From the NCBI RefSeq assembly GCF_932526225.1, contig NC_064045.1:12704442-12768441 (forward strand): 64,000 bases of DNA, read 5' to 3'. The position numbers and the translations under genes were made by a program. Origin of the DNA: Nematostella vectensis. Taxonomy: Eukaryota > Cnidaria > Anthozoa > Actiniaria > Edwardsiidae. The notes under the pieces were generated by a model. That model made no database searches, had not been told where the DNA came from, and saw nothing but the letters and a program-made list of their open reading frames with translations. Shown piece after piece: positions 33,985 to 45,903 of this stretch. Numbering within the stretch: position 1 is the stretch's first letter; every line of letters begins with the position of its first letter.

Positions 33985-34225
33985 TTATAAGGACGTTCTT
34001 ATTTTTGAGACTTTTCAAGGCTAAACGATGTTCTTAAATTTTAGCGTATATAAGAATATAATACCCAATGAATAATAAGATTGATACTATGAGCACAATT
34101 TGATTCTGCATTTTAAAACGCATCAGGACTAAAAAAGAAAATTTCTCTGCTATTTGAGCCTCGGCATGTTCTTAGCATGTTCTTAACATTTGGTGAAATC
34201 TCTGGCTAGACGTTCTTATAAAATA
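33985..34225. mobile_element. MITE-like element with TTTATAAGRACG ends
   Basis: The left end tttataaggacgttcttat and right end gacgttcttataaaataaa are inverted. The interior shares ordered motifs (ttaaattttagcgtatata, gagcacaatttgattct, gagcctcg) with 4855-5135, supporting a dispersed family of about 240-280 bp. Confidence 0.6.
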
Positions 34226-36627
34226 AAGGTTCTCCAAAAAAAAGAGTGTAATTACGGTAGTCAAATTCTGATGAATAAAACGAGTAAAGCACTCATCAAC
34301 ACATTTTTAAAAGTGGTAGGTTTTACGTGTGTAACAAAAGAGTAGTTTCAGTGACGAGATTTAACCCTATGGTTTCCTAGGGGGAGGGCTGGGGGCAGTT
34401 GCAACTATACGCTCCTTCCACATGATCAGACAGCTGATAGAGTTAATCAATTCAATTTGAATTTATATATGAATACCGTAATGCGTGATCAAATAAAAAT
34501 ATAGCTTCTTTTATTTACAAGTTGATTAACGGATTTGCTTATATTCTAAAACGTTCCTACGATGTTCCTACCTCATTAGAATCTTCGCATAGAAGGAGAT
34601 GAGGTTATATGGAAGAAGAAGTACTGACATCGACCTAGATACGCGACGTAAAGCGCACACAAAAATACACACTAGATTGCCTTCTTAACACAGTGGGCTC
34701 TGTCTTTAATCGCTATATCATTAATAATTTTCTCATTATCGTTATACCATGAATTAAAAATTCATATCGCTGCTCAGTTCCTCGTTCTATTCAAACGACT
34801 TATGTTGATATTAATTCGATTAATTAACCCCAGTGAATCGTTCAGCTATCACCAAAATAAAACAAAAATCGTTTAAAGAACATCCCTAGTTACGTATTCA
34901 ATATCCTCAGGTTCTAAGATTGGAGACTTTTGCAGAAAACCGGAAGAAATATTTGTATTTAACTGTTCGTAACATAAATATGGGCCGCAGAAATCGTGCA
35001 CTAAACTCACCGCAATTTAAATGCTATCCTAAAAAGCCTCCCTCTTAATCTGGAGCTTCGAAAGTCTGCCAAATTAATATTTGTAAATTGACGAAAACTG
35101 GTCCCCTACGGTATTCATTTGAAGCAATAAATAAATCTTCAATGTTTTATCTCAAACGGCGAGGCTGAATATAGAAAGGGAAATATGGCACACCCCCGCA
35201 ATTGTCACGTTTGCAAACGTAATTGATCGTAGCACAGTCGGACGAAATACGGAAACCGCGAGATGCTTCCGAAGACATTTCCGTACGCGTTCGTTTTGAC
35301 CTTCTAGAACTTTCTGCGACGGCTTCAACGCTTGAATAGTGCCCGGCCCATATAGAAACTTCGATGTTTCCACAAGGAGGCATTTAAAACCAAGCAAGCT
35401 GCACAATATATCTGCACTAAATATACTTTTCATCAGATAATTCTAGGTTTTGTGCAGCGTGAGCTAAAAATACTGCACATTTGCGTCTTATTTTAGTTCG
35501 GAAGTAATTTAAGGTCGATGATGTGTCGTAAACTAAACGTAACCCGAGCGTACACCGAGGCTCTAGAAACATCTGCAGATGGCGTGACGAAGTAATATAA
35601 TACTTGAGTGATTTCATAAATGTTGCAATGTATACATTTTACATGCGAACAAAGAGACAGACGAGCACTTGGCTTATATAATACGCTTGTCAACTCTACC
35701 GTGTCTTAGAGTGAACACAAAGTCAAAGCGTACGCATCTTACCAATTACCTCGCGAGCAAATTTCGATTAATCAGGTACCACGAGAATTTCACTAGGACT
35801 GCATATACATAAACAAGGATAGTGCTTATTAACCGGGAGCATTTTGTGAAGACATGACAGGGAAGGGTGATGTTATGGACGACCTGTGTCCCTTAACTAC
35901 TGGAATATACTCTCTCTTGTTACCTACAAATGAGGAGGACGTACGGCAGGTAGGGCAGTAATCATATTTAATGTTATTTTGACTGCAGGATCTAATTTTA
36001 ATAAGTATTATAGCTAATGCAATCAGCACACTGTATATTAGAATTTTACAAGACTTTTATTTGTCTTTTATAATCGTATTTAAGAAATTGTCAAATTTAT
36101 TTAGCACCGCCAATGGATTTATGGTGGAAATTATAATAACAGATTTTAGTGTAGTAGAAGGCTTATTTTTAGCGAAAATTTTGAATAAATCAGGTATAAA
36201 TCTAACTTTTTTAAACCAAAGTTCGAGGTTGTTATCAATCTTCAAATTTTAGTTAAAGCTTACTTAAGTTCTATCTTCATTGTTTAATTTTTTGATTTTT
36301 TTTTAATTGCTTACTTTTTTTGGCAAAAGTTCACCTAGAAATGTCTTGGGAAAAACAGCAGACGCTTAGGTAAAGATACGACGTAGTAGTATAACACTTC
36401 GTGGGTAGCTTGTTCGTTTTTCGAGTACTTCAAATGCGATTTCAGTTTGTTAATCTTTTAATGGTATGATTTATTCACCACAAACTTTAAGTATATTAAA
36501 GTTTACTTAATCTCTGTGTGTTCACACTTCGGTTAAAGCTAAAAAAAAGCTCAAACAGCTCCATATACATAAGGCTATTTTTTATTGTAAACAACCGAGA
36601 CTCCAATAACTCGACTCCTAGAGATAA
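34226..36627. other. Intergenic, no gene recognised
   Basis: About 2.4 kb of AT-rich sequence with only short frames. Frames near 35150-35433 and 35829-36029 (minus) start with hydrophobic residues but show no domain. The boundary of the tandem amplification falls at the right edge. Confidence 0.45.
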
Positions 36628-36641
36628 CTCGAACTCCCTAG

Positions 36642-36836
36642 TTACTCGATCTCAACTGCACGATTGACTTCCTCGCTGTCCATTAAACCTTGACCAATGA
36701 AACCAATCTTTGTATTTTCTAGGGAGGCAAACGCAATTCTCGTCCGTATTTCTTTGTAAATATCTTCTATACTCTGTGCTAAATACCCGAATCCCTTTAT
36801 CGCTCTATTAAGACCTGCGTCTTTGTTGGCGCTCAA
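36642..36836 (-). pseudogene. Open frame at the unit junction, intact only in unit 1; function unknown
   Basis: A 64-residue minus-strand frame (KDAGLNRAIKGFGYLAQSIE, then FASLENTKIGFIGQG) with no ATG. The corresponding sequence after 45880 and 52680 carries a one-base deletion (cctgcgtcttt to cctgctcttt) and a TAA, and the copy after 61710 also has the deletion. It could be an old exon remnant or a chance frame. Confidence 0.25.
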
Positions 36837-38208
36837 GTAGCTTTTTATATCAAACCGAGAACTCAGTGAAGTGGACCCTTACAAGTCAAAGGACAACCAT
36901 TATTTTTTTTATTTCAGGGATGGCAGAGTAGAGTCTTGCCTAGTAAAATGCTCACCTCTTGTTTTCAGTTTTTCCATGACAAATCATATACATCACAAAA
37001 AATCCATAAAGTTCGAATAGAATTGAACAGCATATAGAGTTTAGCGTCAACGCATGAGAAATCATGCATGGTCTCTATTGAAACCCACGAATCCTGGATT
37101 TAAGACTTTTTATCCCAAGAAAGACTAAGACTTTTAAAGGGACTTTCATCCCCTAGTGGACAGACTAGTGTTTTGGGGGATTATCTCGTGTATTAGTAAT
37201 GATGCAGTGTGGAGTGGATGTCGGAAGATTTGTCAGATGGCTGAACAATCTGTTGGCCATGATCAATATCATCGAACACAAAAAAACATCTTAACGCCGG
37301 CCATGGCATTGCGGAATTATTAGCAGAAATTTGCTTGAGTCATCTCTAGTTGTAATTGGCCGATGAAGACAGGGAGATCTCCGATAATAAGGGCCGTGCA
37401 GATGGGAGGGAGTGGTTAGAATTCACGGATCTTAGTCCCATCAGTCCCAATATACCAGTAATTATCGTGCATCTTTAACATTCCAAAAAATGTGTTTTAT
37501 TTCTACTAGCAGGTTTTATTTCTACTGCCTTCAGTGACTCGACAACTTCTTTTTAGCTATGACAGTTAAAAAAGAGCGACCGATTTCTATGTATTTATGA
37601 CTATGGATTGCCAAAAAAAAAGACCAAGCTTGGATTTTTTTAATCGAAATGTCATTTTGTAAGTGGCAGTGTCTAAGAGCTTGCCGACAATAGCCAATAT
37701 CTAAAGAGAACGTGATGTTGATGTTTCGCTGTTTGTCCGTACTAACCTCTCACCATGGCCTGGTGGCGGACGCCTAAGAGCATAGCGAAGTGTCAGGTGT
37801 CATCGAGTAGCTACGTAACAATGCGACGCGCGCACTAGCGTGACACTAGCGGGACACTAGCGTGACCACCTTAAGATGTGAAAGCCAACCAGTGTGGCAA
37901 AGATACTCTAAGCTAATGTAAAACTACGATTCTCGCGTGTTAACTTTTTTAAAACTGTGTATGTGTGGCCACGGTAGCACCTCGAACTACCATATTTTGC
38001 CGGTCTCAGGAACTAGTTCAAATGAATTTCACGCGGGAAAAGCAATTTCTATTCAAGGGTTCAGTCTAACATCGTTTTTAAGATAAGAAACACACATCAT
38101 TCATGAAAACAATTTAAATAGTAAAATATGAATGTAAAAGTTGAATGCAGGCTAAAACAGGTCAACCCAAACAACAAGATCATTCAATTTCTACTCGTTT
38201 TCTTTTAG

Positions 38209-39648
38209 ACACTCTTCGAGCTCGAACGGTACCTCAACACTGGTACAACGCAAAATGACGTCACATCCCAGCCCGCAAAGACTATTGGGAGCGTGGCGCC
38301 ACTCGACAGCGCACGCGCAGTGACGACATCGAGCGACTGTCTGTACTCGATGAGCAACGCTGCCCAGAAGAGCTTCCCGACTTCGAGTGAGCAATACTTC
38401 CGGTACCAGCCCAACGACGCATCACTTCCGGTCCGTTTTGACCAGCCATGCGGTCAATTTACGGAGGCTTTGAAGGACTTCAGCAAAAGAAGTATGTTCA
38501 AGCAAAATAGATTCGCAACAAATCAGATGGCATTTCCGGTAAAACAAAACCCTGTGGTGGAGCAGAGTGCATTCTGGGATAGCCCTGACTCGTGGGTTAA
38601 CGTCTGTTCAAATGATAACGTTGGCTTTGGAGTAAGCTATGCAACGACTTCGTCATCTAATGCAACATTATTCCAGAAGGAAAGTTTCAATGTGGCAAAC
38701 GCGCCCACAACAACTAGTCCTGGAACGGTACAAAAAAGTACAGGGCTTAGCACGGGTGGCCTGTGTCAGATAGGCATGGGTACGAGTAATTCAGCCATCG
38801 AGAGTTCCTCTGCAGATACATACTCACAGTATAAATTCGCCATGACTCAATTTGAAGAAAATCCCATTGCGCCTTACGGACAGGCATTCGGACTAACCAA
38901 ACAGCTTGAAATAAACACTTACAAAAACACCACGAACGATTTATCAAAGGAAACCGAAAATCGTGAGCTGTTCGACATGGACACTGGGAAAGAAACTTCA
39001 CAAACTCAAATGATAGAGGGTGTTAACTATCTAGGCAATGATCCCGAACCTACGGACATAATGGAAACAATTAATGGCCCTAGTCAGGTGTTAGATGGTA
39101 CTAATCACGTGCTAAGGGAGTCTGATCACGTGCTTAGAGATTCCAAACACGTGCTAAGGGAGTCCAATCACGTGCAAGTTGATTCATGTCACGTGGCAGG
39201 TGATCCTTATTACACTGATCGCCGAGGGTCAGACTTGAGTGAATCCAGTTTCGCGAGTCCTGCCAGCAGTAAAGGCTCAAGCGCTAGTGACTCGGACAGC
39301 GATAATTCTTCCCTCATTCGCGCTCATTCGCCCGAGTATCTAGATTCAAACTTACAAGGAGATGTTGCGGGAAACACTCGTGATTTCGGGTGTTACACAA
39401 AACTTTCCAAACCACCTCAAATCACGCCACAAAAACGCTTGCCAAATGCGGATAAACCATTCTACTGTCCATGGCGGAACTGCGGCTGGAAATTTCGCAG
39501 ATCGGACGAATTGAAGCGACATTATAGACGCCATACTGGGGAAAAACCTTACGCATGCCCACTGTGCGGAAGGGCGTTCAGTCGATCTGATCATAGAGCG
39601 TCGCACATGCGTAAGCTCCATCCGAACTGTCTAACGCCGGCGAACTAA
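38209..39648 (+). CDS. KLF-type zinc-finger transcription factor, long last exon, copy 1
   Basis: The exon follows a tttctactcgttttcttttag acceptor and is open for 479 codons to TAA. It starts TLFELERYLN, which resembles the LELERYL stretch of KLF6/7 N-termini, so an upstream exon supplying the ATG is expected; it was not found. The middle is Ser/Thr/Asn-rich and presumably disordered. It includes a seven-residue repeat (HVLRESD, HVLRDSK, HVLRESN) and an acidic Ser patch (SDSDSDNSS). The C-terminus has two C2H2 fingers, FYCPWRNCGWKFRRSDELKR and YACPLCGRAFSRSDHRASH, joined by HTGEKP. They match KLF fingers 2 and 3; a KLF finger 1 is absent. It likely binds GC/CACCC-type DNA in the nucleus (inference). 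Near-identical copies lie at 47417, 54245 and 63272. Confidence 0.8.
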   Translation, partial: TLFELERYLNTGTTQNDVTSQPAKTIGSVAPLDSARAVTTSSDCLYSMSNAAQKSFPTSSEQYFRYQPNDASLPVRFDQPCGQFTEALKDFSKRSMFKQNRFATNQMAFPVKQNPVVEQSAFWDSPDSWVNVCSNDNVGFGVSYATTSSSNATLFQKESFNVANAPTTTSPGTVQKSTGLSTGGLCQIGMGTSNSAIESSSADTYSQYKFAMTQFEENPIAPYGQAFGLTKQLEINTYKNTTNDLSKETENRELFDMDTGKETSQTQMIEGVNYLGNDPEPTDIMETINGPSQVLDGTNHVLRESDHVLRDSKHVLRESNHVQVDSCHVAGDPYYTDRRGSDLSESSFASPASSKGSSASDSDSDNSSLIRAHSPEYLDSNLQGDVAGNTRDFGCYTKLSKPPQITPQKRLPNADKPFYCPWRNCGWKFRRSDELKRHYRRHTGEKPYACPLCGRAFSRSDHRASHMRKLHPNCLTPAN

Positions 39649-40232
39649 TCTTCGTTTATGACACTCGTGTTTATTTTGCGTAGCGCGCGCTACTCTGGCA
39701 ATCTTGGGAGCTCTAGGAAGTTAACTAGTTAGCATGCTTGTCAATCAGAGTTATGATTCCCAAGTGCTAATTAGCCAGTTTTCTAAAACTTTGTCTTGGT
39801 TACCATGGTAGCGCTAGTCGTCGTCAAGAGTAAATTTACATCATAAAGTCGAATCAAATATAGGTGATTTGGGAACTGTGCGACCTTACGGTTTTGCTTG
39901 GACTTCTATTACTAGATAAAACGTTTGACGGATCTCTGAGTGCAGACCTTTGAACAGATACTGTTCCTTTGAACAGATACTCTTCCTTTGAACAGATACT
40001 ATTTGTAAAGAAGATTTAACATAAAATGTTAAAACATTGGCCCCATAATGTTGTTTAAAATTAAAGAACAAAACAAAATTCAAACGATTTTTTTTCCCTA
40101 GTTGTTACTATAACCTCCATTAAGCGACCTCGTTTACGCGGCTCTTTTACCGTAATATTGGCCCGCCGCACCACTTTCCAGCCCACAAAGCCAAGGAGTG
40201 GTGTGGGTCATATGAAATATACTGTTTGCTAA

Positions 40233-43200
40233 TGCCTAGTGCACACTAGTGACAACGACATAACAACATAGGCGCGCGCACTCTTTTAAGCCCAACATAA
40301 CGACCTGGACATAATGACATTACAAGACCCTGCACGCAGGGTTGACTGGGATACCTGATGGGTTACCTGTTTATATGTATGACAATATTTTTGGCCATAA
40401 TAATACCGCCTGGATATACTAAAAACATTTGGTAAAATCTTGAGTTATATCATAAATGCCATATCATAACACTGATTGGGGCAAGAATGGTAAGAAGCAC
40501 CAACTCTCCAGGTTTGATTGGGGGGGGGGGGACTCACCATGAAAGTCGACATGACTGATTGTCTCCTTGACGTTACTGCGCAGGCGCTGAATATGGCGGC
40601 CACGTTTTTGCTTGCTCTGCGATTATTATATCTAGTGGTTTTCAGCAACCTTACTACCCAACCTAATAATGGAATCTCACCCTATCTGAGGCTCCCTCGT
40701 CGACAAGACTACAAATCTTCGAGCTATCATGTATATTTACAGAGAATATTCACTCTCTTAGGCGGTCAAGCTCTAGTACCTAAACATCGATCTCTCACAC
40801 CATCTGGACATTCCAGGTCGAAGATCCCTATAGAAAAATGGTCTAAGCATGGCTTTACATCTTTGGTAGTACCGGGGCATGATCCACCGACCGACATTAC
40901 CGTTTTTGTTGATGTCTCTTCTAACCCCGGTCCCGATCAACTGGACCCTAGGAGTACATCTTTGGCGGGAAATTTGCATATTCGCCAAACCAACCATTCC
41001 AGCACAACACCACTCTCTTATTCAAGAAGTCAACTTAAGCGACTACGTGGATTTTCAGACAGAAACGTACTGACCTCCGAGCTTATCAACACCCTGAAAT
41101 CGAACAATCTCTTCCGCTTCCGTGGCAAAAAGGCCGGTAAGAGATCAAAAAGTAGTAAATTTTCGCTATCGTCCGAATCCTCTTGTTTTGCTCAATATGC
41201 AAATGTCACATCCGAAACGGGAAGAAACGCCCCACGCCTGGCTGACCGCGTACAAATCAACTGGCGTCCCCCATACAACTTCCTAAGCTCGGGTCCAGCG
41301 ACCATGTCTGTGTTTTGATAAGACCGCATATAGACTCAACCAAGGCCATAAAAAAAAGTCGGTCACAAAGCGCGACACTAGAGACAGCGCGCTGGTTGCT
41401 TTTGATTGTTGGATCACAAGTTTTAGCTGGGACTATCTTTTCACGCTAGAATCTTGCCAGCAGAAGTAGGATTTCATCTATAAAACATTATCTGTCGCTA
41501 TAAACACATTCCTTCCCTCTAAGGTGTGTCCTATCCATGCAAACGACAAGCCGTGGCTGTCCTCTGCCATCAAAGCTATGATTTCTAAGAGACAAAAATG
41601 CTTGGCGCTGTTCGGAAAAGATTCTCAGCAGTTCCGTTACTGACGTAACAAAGTCCAAGTGCATATTAAGGACTGCAAACAAAGATTCTACAACGCCAAG
41701 GTCGCAACACTTAAGCAGTCCAACCCTGGAAGGTGGTGGAGGGAGGTCAAGTCACTGTCAATGGTTAAACCAGTTAATTGACGGGACTAACATTGTCACC
41801 CTCCAACAGTTATGTGAAAATATTAACATCTTTTTCACAGGGCTTACGTCTGAGTTCGCCCCCTTGTCTACTAACGACGTCGACGCGATATCTGTCACTG
41901 AGATTCCCGACGATCTATTTGTTACCCCGCGGGAAGCTACTGCAGCACTACGTTCCATCAAGCTAAGGAAGGCTCTTGGCCCGGACGGGATCCCCAACAA
42001 GGTGTGGTCCCTATTTGCTTTCGAACTTGTACCTGTTGTCGCCGAGTTGTATAACTCTTCCCTCCGTCAAGGTCGCTTACCCTGGCTCTTGAAATGCGCA
42101 GCTGTCAACCCTATTCCTAAAGAGCGTCCTGCCTCAGTCATTGAAAACCATATTCGCCCAATCTCCTTGACTTGTCAAATAGCTAAAATATTGGAACGGT
42201 TTACCTTCGTGCGGCTCCTTCCGCGCATCCTAGTTAAACTGGATCCCAAGCAGTTTGCGGTCGGAGGAAAGTCCACATCACAAGCCTTCTGTTACATTTT
42301 ACACCTTGTTCTTGACGTCCTTGACAAAGGAGACTGTGCGGCAAGGTTGTTTTTGCCGATTTTCGCAAAGGGTTCGACTTAATTGACCATCACATCCTCT
42401 TGCGTAAATTAGGCGAATTCGATATCCACCAGTCTTTGCTTAGATGGGTGGCGGAATTCCTTCACGGTAGAACTCAGTTAGTGAAAATCGGGTCAGCGGC
42501 TTCATCAACACTTGCGCTAAATGGAGGAATACCACAGGGTACCCGGCTCGGCCCAATCCTCTTTGCCGTGATGGTGAACGATCTCGTCACCTCCTGGGCA
42601 CCTAGGGTAAAGTACGTGGATGATCTGACTGTCGTCGAGATTGTACCAAGAAACTCTCCTTCTGTATTAGATTATATTGTAAGCGATACACCAGTTTGCT
42701 ATAAAGAACAACATGTGTCTAAATCCGTCCAAATGTAAGATCATGGACATTGATTTTTTTGCAATACCGTGCTTGTACGTGGCGCCCAATGTATTTCGGA
42801 GGTACCACGCTAGAATGTGTCAAGTCGTTCAAACTTCTCGGTATCCACATCTCTAGCGACCTCACATGGGATGTCCACTGTGACCACGTTTGCAAAAAGT
42901 CAAATCTTAGGCTATATGCCCTGCGCTTACTTAAAAAGTGCGGCGTTAAAGAATTGGACTTAGTCACTGTTTATTGCTCTCTAATACGATCAGTCATAGA
43001 GTACGGTGCCGCGGTGTACGCTGGCCTGCCTGCGTTTCTTTCAGATGGTCTAGAGCGTATCCAGAAACGAGCGCTTAGAATAATCTTCCCATCCAATAGT
43101 TACAATGATGCCCTGGTCTTGTCTCGCTTAAAAATAGACGATTTATGCTTTGTCAACAATTCATGAGTTCCCTGTGTAAGGAAAACCCTTTACATTGCCT

Positions 43201-45190
43201 ATGTCGGTCAAGGGAGTCAACCAGTACAATCTAAGAAGATCTGCTCCCATGAAACCGAAAATATGCAACACTAATCGCTTGTCAAATTTTGTTACTGTTA
43301 AGTATCTTGATAATGTAATGACGTCGTAATGTTGTAATCGCTTAGCTTGTGTGTGCTAATAACCTGTAATTCAGTTTCTAACTGCGAGGGGTATTTAATA
43401 AATAAATCTATCTATCAAATCTATCTATCTTTTACAGTGTAAATTTCTACCAAATGCTATCATACAGCAGTGTAGAGAGCATACACTAGCATACACATAA
43501 ACTACATAGAAAGAGATATAATCCACAGCAGAGCACTGTCATAGAAAATGTGTTTGAAAATTGTTATAAGTGATAGCACATTTGGGGGGGGGGGTGTTAT
43601 ATTATGATCGATTGAGTTGAGAGAAGTACACCGATGAACAGTCAACAACAACGTTTTAATCCAAGATGGCGGACTCACCCTCAAGTCCCGGATGTACAAA
43701 CACATAACACAGGGTTCCGAAATATGCCTAAGCTATAGCATAATACTACAGGGGGGGGGGGGGGGGGGGAAGGGTCAAAACAGTTTTTAGGATATAGCAA
43801 TTTTCAAATAAATAATCTGAAAAGTCAAAAGTTATATTTAGTCCACCAAGTTGTTTTCCAACAGCTACTCTTATGAGACAATGAGCTGGCCCTATATTTC
43901 TGGTGCTGTTTCAATTACTCCTTCAGGAAAGACTACGCCTAGAATACCATGGATGTAACAAGGGGGGCTATGGCCAAACATTCCTTGGGTGTATTTGCTT
44001 TGAAATTTAAAAAAATATAGAAACAGATGTGACGACAGATATATAGACACGAATGGGAGCTGCTTCTTCCTTTCTTGGAACTCCGGTCTCCCACTGAAGA
44101 CCTTGCTATTTTCTAACTATAAGGGTCTTTAATAAAATCTGAATACTAAGCAAAAAATGTTTTAAGATATTAGCATATTCATGGCGAATTTATGAGCATC
44201 ACTTAGGAAGCAGCAGCATTGGGGGGAACAATAATAATGAGAAATATTACAAAATAACAAAAACTCTTTTTTCTAAATTTAGTAGCAGTAAGTATTGTAA
44301 TAAATAAGTACTTACATATCATTGTTTAATTCATTGTTCCAAATTGTTCCAATAAACCCGCGATTATTAGCCACAATTTATTTTGGGTCTCAACAGCATT
44401 CCCTAGCATTCCCTTGTTGACAATATCAGCCGTTTTCCCACCAAAATACAAAATGCACATAAGAAATAAATGTAATTAACTTTACTTCATTCCTGAGTGT
44501 ATAAAGCTAAATCACCTCAAATTTTGGCCTTGAAGAAAGCTCCCGAACACTTGTTTCTTTCTCTACGGCCCTACGGGTCGGGTCTTCGACTAATCGTATC
44601 ATGAATCGACGAAGGAAATACGCAGTAAAAATTCAAATTGACACGAATTTCTACAATAGCATTATAGATAGAAAAGCTTTGATTGCATTTGCAATAATAT
44701 AATTGCCAAAGTTACCTTTTTTACCTGCACAAATATAAGCTAATGCTCGGATGAAATCTCAAATCCAACATGGCGCGTCTCCTGTCTTGAAGTGAATTAG
44801 CGATGACCTTATAAGGGCAGAAGGGACGTACTTTATGTAAGCTCAGACATAGCGTAATGACAAATGGGGACACAAAATAGATGGTACACGAAGTGGCGCA
44901 GAGGCTCATGGGGTATTGCACAACATGGCAGATTTCCCGGGACCACGAAAAAAAAAACAGTTTGCATTTTATAACTGGGCTACCACAGGTATCCCAGTAA
45001 AAACATATTTTTTTTTCTGTTATGTCGTTATGTTAATGTCGTTATGTTGGGCTTATGTCAGAATGTCAAACCTTTCACACTTGAACCTATGAACATAAGA
45101 GTGCACGCGCCTATGTGTGCACCAGGTATAAATTATCATGTGATTTCGCATATGTCATTATGTCGTTATGTCACTAGTGTGCACCAGGCA
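40233..45190. mobile_element. DNA transposon with TIRs and TAA target duplication (Harbinger-like), unit 1, carrying a LINE
   Basis: The left end TGCCTAGTGCACACTAGTGAC and the inverted right end TGCCTGGTGCACACTAGTGAC differ by one base. Both are flanked by TAA (40230-40232 and 45191-45193), fitting the 3-bp TWA preference of PIF/Harbinger elements. Sub-terminal ACATAACGACA-type motifs recur on both sides. No DDE transposase or MYB-like ORF was recognised, so it looks non-autonomous. A LINE occupies about 40325-43430. The remainder holds G-runs and non-coding sequence. Confidence 0.7.
40325..43430 (+). mobile_element. CR1/Jockey-type LINE, unit 1, defective
   Basis: The first frame (from ATG at 40540, to 41318) starts with a hydrophobic segment, carries a 2A-like DVSSNPGP at 40911-40934 and continues LDPRSTSLAGN and RGKKAGKRSKSSK. 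Most of the endonuclease is then missing; only SSDHVCVLIRP, in another frame, remains near 41300. RT follows: KALGPDGIPNKVW, RPISLTCQIAKILERF, then after a one-base deletion near 42350 GGIPQGTRLGPILF and KYVDDLTVVE. A second indel lies near 42690. The 3' end is a TCTA repeat after aataaataaa. It cannot be autonomous, and it shares the endonuclease deletion with the unit 3 copy. Confidence 0.85.
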
Positions 45191-45474
45191 TAAGTCATCG
45201 TGTGATTTTGCCTATGTTTAAGGTTCTTTTTTGGCTGCGTTGCGGCTTGATTGCATAGAGTAGGCAAATAAGAAGAACTCGACTTATTATTTTCCTTGCA
45301 CAGTTGTCATGCTTTATCTATATTCTTTTATTTTACCGCGCAAGAGTCCATTTTAAAACGACACGAGGTTGTTCAAGTTTACGTGTGAACCCTGAAGAGT
45401 TTCACTTCGTGACGCTTCTTGCGAGGGGAGCTTTCTTAACGAATGCACTGGGTTATTTTCACTGAACTTAACAG

Positions 45475-45903
45475 GTATTGTTGGAGGCGAGTACTATAAC
45501 CACCCTGGCGGTGCCTCCCTGTACGTCTGCATACCATAGACCGCTCCTCAACACCTCAAATACACGAGTGGCGTCCGGGCTACACGCCTACATGTACGGC
45601 ACAGAATACCAGGGTATCAACCCCATACTTACGCGAACATGTTCGCTGAACGGCCACGACGTGCCATGCGCAGTGTGCTACGTCCCATCACGTGGTAGCA
45701 AGATGATGGTCCCTGCTCAGTACACGTGTCCCGCGGGATCGACCCGCGAGTATTACGGGTGCTTGATGACGGCGTACCATGGTCACAAGCACTCGTCCCA
45801 GTTTGTGTGTGTTGACCGAGATGCCGAGTACAGATACGGCATTCAACGAAGTTCTAGCTCTATCTCGAACTCCCCACTTACTCGATCTCAACTGCACGAG
45901 TGA
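45475..45903 (+). pseudogene. Short-chain collagen C4-like domain exon, frameshifted, unit 1
   Basis: After a cttaacag acceptor the frame reads IVGGEYYNHPGGASLYVCIP then TAG. The domain continues in the next frame from RPLLNTSNTRV through YMYGTEYQGI, GHDVPCAVCYV, STREYYGCLMTAYHGHK and FVCVDRDAEYRYG. This is the pattern of the cysteine-containing domain of cnidarian and sponge short-chain collagen C4-like proteins. One base too many (or two too few) near 45527 breaks it. The domain's last about 30 residues are also missing because the unit junction cuts it. No collagen Gly-X-Y exon was seen. Confidence 0.7.

Larger units (their letters stand above)
36628..45863 (+). repeat. Tandem amplification unit 1 (about 9.24 kb)
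   Basis: First of four head-to-tail units. The repeated left edge, ctcgaactccc then ttactcgatctcaactgca, occurs at 36628, 45864, 52661 and 61691. To the left of 36628 homology stops. The unit contains KLF exon copy 1, a DNA transposon with a nested LINE, and a collagen C4-like fragment running into the next junction. Confidence 0.9.

Noticed and set aside
35147-35433. Minus-strand frame with a hydrophobic start as the missing astacin signal-peptide exon
   Set aside because: No phase-1 donor follows the hydrophobic segment and the composition is not that of a clear signal peptide.
37755-37800. ATGGCCTGGTGGCGG as the missing first KLF exon (MAWWRTPKSIAKCQ)
   Set aside because: The ATG is TTG in units 3 and 4 and the following GTGTCA is a poor donor.
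44721-44921. 66-aa minus-strand frame inside the transposon as a transposase fragment
   Set aside because: No DDE or MYB motif is present; its conservation among units reflects recent duplication.
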